Assembly (NCBI GenBank): GCA_905479835.1
Contig: CAJQNZ010000001.1
Location: forward strand, 1 to 41,875
Direction: 5' to 3'
Source: an uncultured Flavobacteriaceae bacterium
GTDB taxonomy: Bacteria > Bacteroidota > Bacteroidia > Flavobacteriales > Flavobacteriaceae
DNA: 41,875 bases
Shown here: piece by piece, positions 34,874 to 41,875 of the stretch
How the letters are laid out: every line of letters begins with the position of its first letter
Position numbering within the stretch: position 1 is the stretch's first letter
The notes under the pieces: generated by a model
Seen by the model: the letters and a program-made list of their open reading frames with translations, nothing else
Databases searched by the model: none
Told to the model about the DNA's origin: nothing
Program-made: the position numbers and the translations under genes

Positions 34874-36196
34874 ATGGATTTACAAGAAAAATTAGTATCC
34901 TCTTTTATGGTTTTTGAAAATCAAGGCAAACTTGATTTAGATTCTAGTGTACATGATATTCGCACAAAAGCAATTACAGCATTTGAAAAGCAAGGATTTC
35001 CGACTAAAAGAGATGAAGAATGGAAATATACATCCTTAAAGTCTGTTTTAAAACATGATTATAGTGTGTTTCCTAAAGTTGAAACGGCAATTGAATTCAA
35101 AGATGTTAAAAAATATTTTTTACATGAAATAGAATCCTATAAGGTTGTTTTTATTGACGGAGTATATAGTTCTTTCTTATCGTCTACAACACATGATGGT
35201 TATGATATCTGCTTATTATCAGCAGCGATTAAAAACCCTAAATACAAAATGGTAATTGACAATTATTTCAATAAAATTGTCGATAAAAATAGTAGTGTTT
35301 CAAATTTAAATACTGCCTTTTCTACAGAAGGAACTTATATAAATATTCCGAAAAACACAGTCCTTCCTAAACCTATACAAATAGTGAATTTTTATACTGG
35401 AAGTGAGAAGGAAATTTTATTACAACCGAGAAACTTGGTTGTGGTTGGAGAAAATTCTCAATGTCAAATTATTGAACGCCATCAAAGTTTGAGTGATAAT
35501 GTAGTCTTGACAAATGCTGTTACTGAGATATTTGTCAATATTAGAGCTAATGTTGACTTTTATAAAATTCAAAACGATAATGAAAACGCTTCATTAATTG
35601 ATTCTACTTTTGTACAACAAAAAGAAGGAAGTATCGCTTCTGTAAATACATTTTCATTTGGCGGTAAATTAACTAGAAACAATTTAGAGTTTTATCACGA
35701 AGGAGAGCGTATAGAATCTCATTTAAACGGAATTTCAATTTTAGATAAAAAACAACACGTAGATAACCATACACTTGTAAAGCATCAATATCCTAACTGT
35801 GAAAGTTTTGAATTGTATAAAGGTATATATGACGATGCATCAATAGGTGTTTTTAACGGTAAAGTTATCGTTGATCAAGAAGCTCAAAAAACGAATGCTT
35901 TTCAACAAAACAACACTATTTTAATTGGTGATAAAGCAACTATCAACGCGAAACCTCAATTAGAAATTTTTGCAGATGATGTAAAGTGTTCTCATGGTTG
36001 TACGATTGGTCAACTAGATGAAAGCGCATTGTTTTATATGCAATCTCGTGGTATCCCAGCAAAAGAAGCCAAAGCATTATTATTATACGCGTTTGGAAAC
36101 GAAGTGGTTGAAAAGATCAAAATCCCTGAATTAAAATCAAGAATTACTAAGTTAATTGCCAATAAACTAGGAGTGAAACTAGGATTTGAATTTTAG
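34874..36196 (+). CDS. sufD: Fe-S cluster assembly protein SufD
   Basis: Partner of SufB and SufC in the scaffold complex. It is 440 aa: a helical N-terminal part (KRDEEWKYTSLKSVLKHDY) and a beta-helix core. The C-terminal motifs are DDVKCSHGCTIGQLDE, FYMQSRGIPAKEAKALLLYAF and a final helix. The conserved HGCT and the SRGI/A motif identify the family. It is the last suf gene here: a strong terminator follows and no sufS or sufE lies in the window. Confidence 0.94.
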   Translation: MDLQEKLVSSFMVFENQGKLDLDSSVHDIRTKAITAFEKQGFPTKRDEEWKYTSLKSVLKHDYSVFPKVETAIEFKDVKKYFLHEIESYKVVFIDGVYSSFLSSTTHDGYDICLLSAAIKNPKYKMVIDNYFNKIVDKNSSVSNLNTAFSTEGTYINIPKNTVLPKPIQIVNFYTGSEKEILLQPRNLVVVGENSQCQIIERHQSLSDNVVLTNAVTEIFVNIRANVDFYKIQNDNENASLIDSTFVQQKEGSIASVNTFSFGGKLTRNNLEFYHEGERIESHLNGISILDKKQHVDNHTLVKHQYPNCESFELYKGIYDDASIGVFNGKVIVDQEAQKTNAFQQNNTILIGDKATINAKPQLEIFADDVKCSHGCTIGQLDESALFYMQSRGIPAKEAKALLLYAFGNEVVEKIKIPELKSRITKLIANKLGVKLGFEF

Positions 36197-36226
36197 CAAG
36201 TAGCATCTTTATTCTTTAGTGAAATA

Positions 36227-36265
36227 AAAATCCCATTCAAAACATTTTGAATGGGATTTTGTTTT
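36227..36265. terminator. bidirectional rho-independent terminator between sufD and the OmpA gene
   Basis: A perfect 16-bp stem (AAAATCCCATTCAAAA and its complement) with a 2-nt CA centre. T-rich runs follow on both strands, and it lies between convergent stop codons at 36196 and 36283. Confidence 0.88.
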
Positions 36266-36282
36266 TGAAGGTTTATTTTGTT

Positions 36283-38481
36283 TTACCTATTAATTACCTC
36301 AGGATTTAAAATTTTAAATTCAGTCCTACGGTTCTCTTGATGCTCATCATTATTACATTTTACACCATCAGAACAATGATTTTTTAACTGAGTTTCACCA
36401 TATCCTTTTGCAGTTATTCTATTGGGATTAATACCTCTAGAAATAATGTAGTTAACAGTTGATTTTGCTCTACTATCCGATAAGTTATTATTATACGAAT
36501 CCGAAGCTCTACTATCAGTATGTGAACCACCTTCAATTATTAACTCTGGATACCTATACATTACATCTACTACCTTATCTAGTTGGACTATTGCATCTTT
36601 TCTAATATTGGATGAATTCAAATCAAAATAAACTGGATTTATTCTGATTAAAATATTTCCGTTTGCTGTTGTCTCAAAAATAGAATTGAATGATTTTCTT
36701 TCTCTTTCCTTTTTAATTAGTTCATCGCTAGTTGTACCTGTATTGTCTTGCCCTCCTTTAATATATCCATCTTTCTTAGCATCAATATTAATTTTAACTC
36801 CTTGCTCTATCTGTTCTTTTGTGGAAGTCGCTCTAACTAGACAAATTTCAGGATATTTACTTTTAATCTGATCGTAATTGACGATTACAAACTCAGTACG
36901 TCTATTGAATTGATGCTCTTCTTCTGAACATCTAACTCCATCTGCACATCCATTAACTAGCTCTCTTTCTCCATATCCTCTAGAGGATATTCTATTAGAG
37001 GGTATTAATCCTTTCCTAATTATAAAATCTACAGTAGATTTTGCTCTTCTTGAAGATAGACCATCATTATATTTAGAAGAACCTCTACTATCCGTATGTG
37101 AACCACCTTCAATAATTAATTCTGGGTATTTCTGCATAACGCTTATAACTTTATAAAGTTCTACTTCAGCATCTTGCCTTATATTTGACTTATCAAAATC
37201 AAAATAAATAGGATTTATTTTAACAACACACTTACCGTTACTCATTTCAAAACTTTCGTTTTTAATAGTTTCTAAAGCCAACTCTAATTCTAATTTTTGA
37301 TCTTCTGTAGCCAAGAACTCTTCTGAATCGGTTGAATATTGTTCTTTACTTCCTACTACTTTATAAGATTCATTACATGTTAATTCTCCAAAACTAAATC
37401 GAGCATCATCTCCTACAATCATTCTATTCAATTCGGTTCCTTTATTATCATATAAAATAACCAATGCATCAGGAAGAATTTTTCCGGTATTTTTATTAAT
37501 AACAACACCTTGTGCAACTTGACTACACTCTATAACTAGAGGAAGTTCTTGAACAAATGTGTATATATCATCATCTCCATGTCCTCCACCACGATTTGAT
37601 GAAAAATATCCTCTTCTAGTTTCATAATTGATAATAAAAGAGAAGTCATCTTTTTCACTATTTATAGGAGTTCCTAAATTCTGTATTGCAGATAAACTTC
37701 CGTCTTTTTGGATTTTAGTCACATAAATGTCTAATCCGCCTAATCCATCTTCTCTTCCATCAGAAGAAAAATATAGTTCGTCATTTCCACTTATTGAGGA
37801 GAACATTTCTCTCTCTGCAGTATTTACTTTTGGTCCCATATTAATAGGTTCGCCGATCGTTCCATCTTGAGCAATAGTCGTTTTAAATATGTCTGTTTTA
37901 CCTAAAGTTCCAGGCATGTCAGAAATAAAATATAGAGTTCTTTCGTCTGAACTCAAGGTTGGATGTCCTGTCTGATATTGATCACTATTAAATGGCATTG
38001 GTTCTATATTCTCCCACTCACCACTTTCTGTTATATTTGCTCTATATAACTGAAGTAAATTCATACCAGTTGAATCTTTTGTATATTTATTTTCAAAATA
38101 ATTATTTCTTGTAAAATAAACAGTTCTCTTGTCTTCAGTGAATGTTACATCAGCCTCGTGGTATCTTGTGTTTAAATTTTTTGAAAATTTTGTTACATTT
38201 TCCAATTGACCATTATCTGTAATATCTCCTATATATAAATCTAAAAAAGGTTGATGGTTTCCTTTCCAATTATTTTTTATAATATATCTTTTTTTAATAG
38301 GTGAAGCAAATACGATTTTATCATCTCCATAAAATGTTGTTCCAAAATTTGAATAATGATTATTAACGTTCTTATTTAGTATTTCTATAGAATACTTTGC
38401 TCCTTCTATATTAACAGAGTCTTGTGAATAGACAAAAGAAGTTAATAGTATGAATATAAATATGATAATTTTTTTAAACAT
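36283..38481 (-). CDS. OmpA-family protein with PD40 repeats and two tandem OmpA domains
   Basis: A 732-aa envelope protein. The signal peptide ends near residue 19 (SFVYSQ). PD40/WD40-like beta-propeller repeats cover about 60-315 (DERTLYFISDMPG, DELYFSSDGREDGLGG, RGYFSSNRGGGHGDDDIY). A carboxypeptidase-regulatory-like domain covers about 322-405. Two peptidoglycan-binding OmpA domains follow, about 415-535 and 605-728. Both keep the diaminopimelate-contact pattern (SHTDSR...YN..LS..RAKSTV) and both share an inserted C.DGV.C loop. Most relatives next to PorP/SprF genes have one OmpA domain. The sprF-like gene ends 17 bases upstream, so it belongs to the adhesin operon and may link the secretion/adhesin complex to the cell wall. 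Confidence 0.9.
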   Translation of the reverse strand: MFKKIIIFIFILLTSFVYSQDSVNIEGAKYSIEILNKNVNNHYSNFGTTFYGDDKIVFASPIKKRYIIKNNWKGNHQPFLDLYIGDITDNGQLENVTKFSKNLNTRYHEADVTFTEDKRTVYFTRNNYFENKYTKDSTGMNLLQLYRANITESGEWENIEPMPFNSDQYQTGHPTLSSDERTLYFISDMPGTLGKTDIFKTTIAQDGTIGEPINMGPKVNTAEREMFSSISGNDELYFSSDGREDGLGGLDIYVTKIQKDGSLSAIQNLGTPINSEKDDFSFIINYETRRGYFSSNRGGGHGDDDIYTFVQELPLVIECSQVAQGVVINKNTGKILPDALVILYDNKGTELNRMIVGDDARFSFGELTCNESYKVVGSKEQYSTDSEEFLATEDQKLELELALETIKNESFEMSNGKCVVKINPIYFDFDKSNIRQDAEVELYKVISVMQKYPELIIEGGSHTDSRGSSKYNDGLSSRRAKSTVDFIIRKGLIPSNRISSRGYGERELVNGCADGVRCSEEEHQFNRRTEFVIVNYDQIKSKYPEICLVRATSTKEQIEQGVKINIDAKKDGYIKGGQDNTGTTSDELIKKERERKSFNSIFETTANGNILIRINPVYFDLNSSNIRKDAIVQLDKVVDVMYRYPELIIEGGSHTDSRASDSYNNNLSDSRAKSTVNYIISRGINPNRITAKGYGETQLKNHCSDGVKCNNDEHQENRRTEFKILNPEVINR

Positions 38482-38498
38482 CTTTAGGTTAGTTTTAG

Positions 38499-39419
38499 TT
38501 AAAAGAATCTAGGTGATTTTATATCTCCTCTAGATAAATCTAGGTCATATAATAAAAATAATTCGTGAGATCCACTATTGAAGTCACCAAGGTTTGTAAG
38601 TGTGTGATCATAAGCATAACCTATTCTAAAATTTCTTGCTGCCAAGAAATTTACCATTCCACTCACAGAGTCATCAACTCTCCATGATAACCCTAATTCA
38701 AACTTGTCGAATAAAAGAGCATTGACAGATAAATCTATTGATAATGGTGCTCCTGTTACAGCTTTTAACATAACAGATGGTTTTAATTTTAAATCATAGG
38801 ATAAATCAAATACATAACCACTCGTTAAAAAAACATGCATCTCTTCTGATGCCGTACTTACAAATCCATTACTTTTTTCAAAATGACGAGTTCTTAAAAT
38901 ATTTGGCATAGATAATCCTACATAAAAATCTTCTTTATAATAAAATGCTCCTGCTCCTATATTAGGGTATACTTCATTTAAATTATTAGCAAACAATTCA
39001 TCTCCTTGTTGATCAATAGAAAGGCTTAGAAAATTAATGTCTTGAAAGGTAAATCCTGCCTTAATACCTAAAGCCAATCTTCCTTCTTCTGATGTTTCTA
39101 TAGTATAAGAAAAATCTGCATATGCATTTTGTTCTTTTACAGGACCTATCTCATCTGCAATTGCAGAAAAACCTAAACCAAGTTTTTCACCAACTGGAGC
39201 GTGAATATTAGCTGTTATTGTTCTTGGTGCTCCTGGCAACCCAACCCATTGAGTTCTTCCTAAAACACCAATACTCAATGTTCCTTGAGATCCAGCGTAT
39301 GCAGGATTCATTACATTCATATTGTACATGTACTGTGTGTATTGTGGATCTTGTTGTCCATATACTGTTGCAGATGCAAATACAATTAAAATTAGAATTA
39401 GTAATTTACTATTTTTCAT
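38499..39419 (-). CDS. type IX secretion system membrane protein, PorP/SprF family
   Basis: A 306-aa outer-membrane beta-barrel with a signal peptide ending near residue 21 (ATVYGQ). The family opening QDPQYTQYMYNMNVMNPAYAGS is followed by RTQWVGLPGAPRT and alternating beta strands ending at a C-terminal Phe. In Flavobacterium johnsoniae SprF is needed to export the adhesin SprB, and paralogues lie beside genes for other proteins with type B C-terminal domains. Here the gene lies 55 bases after a gene for just such a protein. I therefore infer that it is the dedicated partner of that adhesin rather than the core PorP of the system. Confidence 0.92.
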   Translation of the reverse strand: MKNSKLLILILIVFASATVYGQQDPQYTQYMYNMNVMNPAYAGSQGTLSIGVLGRTQWVGLPGAPRTITANIHAPVGEKLGLGFSAIADEIGPVKEQNAYADFSYTIETSEEGRLALGIKAGFTFQDINFLSLSIDQQGDELFANNLNEVYPNIGAGAFYYKEDFYVGLSMPNILRTRHFEKSNGFVSTASEEMHVFLTSGYVFDLSYDLKLKPSVMLKAVTGAPLSIDLSVNALLFDKFELGLSWRVDDSVSGMVNFLAARNFRIGYAYDHTLTNLGDFNSGSHELFLLYDLDLSRGDIKSPRFF

Positions 39420-39434
39420 GTTAAAACTTTTAAT

Positions 39435-39465
39435 TAAGAGAAGAGAATTACATTCTCTTCTCTTA
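39435..39465 (-). promoter_or_regulatory. intercistronic hairpin between adhesin and sprF-like genes
   Basis: A perfect 14-bp inverted repeat (TAAGAGAAGAGAAT and its complement) with a 3-nt centre, ten bases after the adhesin stop and 15 before the next ATG. On the minus strand it is followed by AATTAAAAGTTTT, not by a solid T-run, so it is more likely an mRNA processing, stability or partial-termination site than a full terminator. Confidence 0.55.
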
Positions 39466-39474
39466 TATCCTCTA

Positions 39475-41875
39475 TTATTTGGTTAAATATATATATCCTG
39501 CTTTTGGTTTTCTATCATCATTTGGATTGTCTGGCGTATCATTATCACTGTTAAAGTAAAGTGTATAGAAATAAGTTCCCGCAGGTAATATTTCATCTTT
39601 ATTAATAGTCATACGTCCTGTAGACCTTCCATCCCACCACTTAGGTGCTGTATTAGAATCTCCATTATGAGCATAATCAAATACTATGTTTCCATATCTA
39701 TTATAGATTTCTATTCTATAATCTGGGTAACATACTTCTAATTCATCAATAATGAAAGTATCATTAATTCCATCACCGTTTGGAGAGAATCCATATCCTT
39801 TATGGATACTTCCAGGATCACCTGCAAGTACAATATTACAATTTGATCGGACTCCTTGAACTGTAATATAAACAGTCGCTAAATCGCACGCTACAGGAGT
39901 TCCATTATCACAGACTTCATATACAAAACTATCTGACCCAATATAACCAACATTTGGTGTATATGTAAATGTTCCATTACTATTTAATACTAAAGTACCA
40001 TTTGTAACATCAATTACTGGTGTTGTGTTCACTATCTGGTCATTTCCTTCTGGATCTAAATCATTATCCAAAACATTTCCATCTATAGGCATGTCCATAT
40101 CTCCATTATAAGCATCATCATTAGCATAAGTATCATTATCTGCTGGATCTGCTGGATCAACTGTTACTGTTACTATTGCTATATCACATGCTACTGGTGT
40201 TCCGTTATCACATATTTCATAAGTAAATATATCTTCACCTTCAAAATCTGCATCAGGTGTATACGTTATCGTTCCATCTGAATTAAGAACAACAGTTCCA
40301 TTAGCTGGATTTGATAGAGATCCTGGGGTTATAGTTATTACATTTCCTTCTGGATCTAAATCATTTGATAATACAACAATAACTACTGGTGTTCCTGACT
40401 CAGTTGTCGCAGTGTCATCATTTGCTACTACTTCATTGATATCTGCACTTGAATCTTCTAGTACTTCTATCGTTACTGTTGCAGTGTCACATGCTTGTGG
40501 AGTACCATCGTCACATATTGTGTACTCGAAACTATCAGTTCCTGTAAATCCTGAATCTGGAGTATATGTATAACTTCCGTCTGCATTCATAATTACAGTT
40601 CCATTTGACGGATCAGTGTTTGATGTTACTACCTGATTATTATCTTCAATATCTATATCATTCGTAAGAACATTTCCGTTGACTGGTGTGTCGACGAATG
40701 TATTATTGATATCGTTAACAGCTTCAGTAGAATTCTCTGGGTTTATTGTTACAACAACTGTTGATGTATCACAATTACCTTCTTCATCACATACTGTATA
40801 GTCAAATGTATCAGTACCTACATAATCTTCATTTGGAGTATATGTAATCACATCATCACTTGGATCATCAGGAGTTCCATTATCATCTATTGTTACTGTA
40901 CCATTTGCTGGATCTGTAATTACTATTGTTCCAGTGCTTGGTATGTTACTGTCATTATCATAAATACCTATTTCAATTGAAGTATTTTGATCAGTTGTAT
41001 ACTCATCGTCCTCTGTATCTACTAATGCAGGATCAATAAAGTCATTATCCATATCATCTTCTCCTGGTACTACGGTTACTGGAATACTATTGTCATTTAA
41101 ATCAGTATTCTCAACAGAATCTCCATCCTCTGATGTATCTGCGTCTGTTCCTATTCCGTATCCTGCTGGAGTTGTCTCTTCAACAGTATAGTCTCCTGGT
41201 TCTACATCTGTAAAGATATAATCTCCATTTGCATCTGTAGTAACTACTGGATCAGTCGTTGTGTCATCTCCATCATTTAATGTTACTTCAACTCCTGCTA
41301 TAGGGTCTCCATTAGAATCTGTTACAGTACCACTTACTGAACCATTCAATGCAGGATCAATAAAGTCATTATCCGTATCATCTTCTCCTGGTACTACGGT
41401 TACTGGAATACTATTATCATTTGGATTGATATTCGTTACCGAATCTCCATCATCTGATGTGTCTCCATCTATTCCTGCACCATATCCTACTGGATTCGTC
41501 TCTTCGACAGTATAGTCTCCTGGTTCTACATCTGTAAAGATATAATCTCCATTTGCATCTGTAGTAACTACTGGATCAGTCGTTGTGTCATCTCCATCAT
41601 TTAATGTTACTTCAACTCCTGCTATAGGGTTTCCATTAGAATCTGTTACGGTTCCACTTACTGTACCATTCAATGCAGGATCAATAAAGTCGTTATCCAT
41701 ATCATCTTCTCCAGGAACTACGGTTACTGGAATACTATTATCATTTAAATCAGTATTCTCAACAGAATCTCCATCATCTGAAGTATCAGCATCTGTTCCA
41801 ACTCCGTATCCTAAAGGATTTGTCTCTTCGACAGTATAGTCTCCTGGTTCTACATCTGTAAAGATATAATCTCCA
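39475..41875 (-). CDS. large repetitive T9SS-secreted adhesin, C-terminal part (5' end outside window)
   Basis: The frame is open to base 41875; about 800 C-terminal residues are seen. From the N-side there are repeated SdrD_B/CNA-B-like units of 108 aa (SGTVTDSNGDPIAGVEVTL...GDYTVEET). Four bacterial Ig/cadherin-like domains follow (about 41030 down to 39850), each with an NDxDxE...NGTVxxNxDGTxTYTP...D.F.YxxCDxGTP pattern. Last comes a type B T9SS sorting domain (about 39795-39475: GYGFSPNGDGINDTF, EIYNRYGNIVFDY, WWDGRSTGR, LPAGTYFYTLYF). The protein should be exported across the outer membrane by T9SS. It is very Asp/Thr-rich, suggesting calcium binding. It is followed by its likely SprF partner and an OmpA protein. 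Its full size and start are not visible. Confidence 0.92.
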   Translation of the reverse strand, partial: GDYIFTDVEPGDYTVEETNPLGYGVGTDADTSDDGDSVENTDLNDNSIPVTVVPGEDDMDNDFIDPALNGTVSGTVTDSNGNPIAGVEVTLNDGDDTTTDPVVTTDANGDYIFTDVEPGDYTVEETNPVGYGAGIDGDTSDDGDSVTNINPNDNSIPVTVVPGEDDTDNDFIDPALNGSVSGTVTDSNGDPIAGVEVTLNDGDDTTTDPVVTTDANGDYIFTDVEPGDYTVEETTPAGYGIGTDADTSEDGDSVENTDLNDNSIPVTVVPGEDDMDNDFIDPALVDTEDDEYTTDQNTSIEIGIYDNDSNIPSTGTIVITDPANGTVTIDDNGTPDDPSDDVITYTPNEDYVGTDTFDYTVCDEEGNCDTSTVVVTINPENSTEAVNDINNTFVDTPVNGNVLTNDIDIEDNNQVVTSNTDPSNGTVIMNADGSYTYTPDSGFTGTDSFEYTICDDGTPQACDTATVTIEVLEDSSADINEVVANDDTATTESGTPVVIVVLSNDLDPEGNVITITPGSLSNPANGTVVLNSDGTITYTPDADFEGEDIFTYEICDNGTPVACDIAIVTVTVDPADPADNDTYANDDAYNGDMDMPIDGNVLDNDLDPEGNDQIVNTTPVIDVTNGTLVLNSNGTFTYTPNVGYIGSDSFVYEVCDNGTPVACDLATVYITVQGVRSNCNIVLAGDPGSIHKGYGFSPNGDGINDTFIIDELEVCYPDYRIEIYNRYGNIVFDYAHNGDSNTAPKWWDGRSTGRMTINKDEILPAGTYFYTLYFNSDNDTPDNPNDDRKPKAGYIYLTK
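41041..41875 (-). repeat. 324-bp coding tandem repeats of the adhesin gene
   Basis: Equivalent points (the GTCATTATCC/GTCGTTATCC landmark) recur at 41041, 41365 and 41689, exactly 324 bp apart, giving two full units and 187 bp of a third that leaves the window. Long stretches are identical at the DNA level, which points to recent duplication or gene conversion. Confidence 0.9.

Noticed and set aside
41261-41839. Plus-strand open frames opposite the adhesin repeats (41261-41515 and 41585-41839)
   Set aside because: They are mirror images of the 324-bp repeat on the coding strand and nearly identical to each other; low-complexity Asp/Thr coding keeps the opposite frame open. No start signals or family features.
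41041-41875. CRISPR-like or satellite array from the regular repeats
   Set aside because: The repeat unit is 324 bp, multiple of three, fully coding and contiguous without unique spacers.

Overview
The window is AT-rich DNA from a member of the Bacteroidota, most likely a marine or soil Flavobacteriaceae. Several independent signs agree. The -7 boxes match TAnnTTTG and Shine-Dalgarno sequences are mostly absent. Lipoprotein signal peptides are plentiful. There are a PorP/SprF protein, a type B T9SS sorting domain, a TonB receptor with a CarboxypepD_reg N-terminus, an S46 peptidase, a B-type succinate dehydrogenase and a suf operon. I cannot name the species. No rRNA, tRNA, CRISPR array, transposase or phage gene was seen, and no gene-free stretch exceeds 300 bases.

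Layout. 1-2673 (+): an aromatic amino acid catabolism operon (hmgA end, hppD, tryptophan 2,3-dioxygenase). 2784-6443 (+): DUF3108 protein, M23 lipoprotein peptidase and pgi. 6632-9382 (+): an orphan TonB-dependent receptor, followed by a small membrane protein. 10164-11925 (+): plsC plus acyl-ACP desaturase, bracketed by two related intergenic repeats. 12073-16431: omega-amidase-like enzyme (-), DPP11-type S46 peptidase (+) and methionine/kynurenine-type aminotransferase (-). 16534-20411 (-): sdhCAB, with a small S23/four-helix-bundle gene between sdhA and sdhB inside a 24-nt inverted repeat. 20582-26208: Xaa-Pro aminopeptidase, DUF1826-like protein, SGNH lipoprotein, CBM9-like lipoprotein (-), alpha/beta hydrolase and thiL (-). 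26341-31279 (+): four tightly packed lipoprotein genes (TSP3/choice-of-anchor-B protein, seven-bladed propeller, MbnP, MbnH-type di-haem enzyme). 31399-36196 (+): suf operon (sufA-like, sufB, lipoprotein metallo-beta-lactamase, sufC, sufD). 36283-41875 (-): T9SS-linked operon of a large repetitive adhesin (5' end outside the window), a PorP/SprF protein and a double-OmpA-domain protein.

How the genes fit together. The first operon opens tyrosine and tryptophan rings. sdhCAB and pgi are central metabolism. The suf genes would supply Fe-S clusters to enzymes such as SdhB. The S46 peptidase, M24 aminopeptidase and TonB receptor fit a peptide- and polymer-using lifestyle. The last operon looks like a secreted surface adhesin with its own SprF-type partner.

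The two most unusual pieces are these. First, an IVS-like S23 element sits inside the sdh operon, and its inverted repeat even supplies the sdhA stop codon. Second, all four lipoproteins of the MbnP/MbnH operon carry acidic residues right after the lipid-anchored Cys, which predicts a surface-exposed copper- or redox-handling complex.
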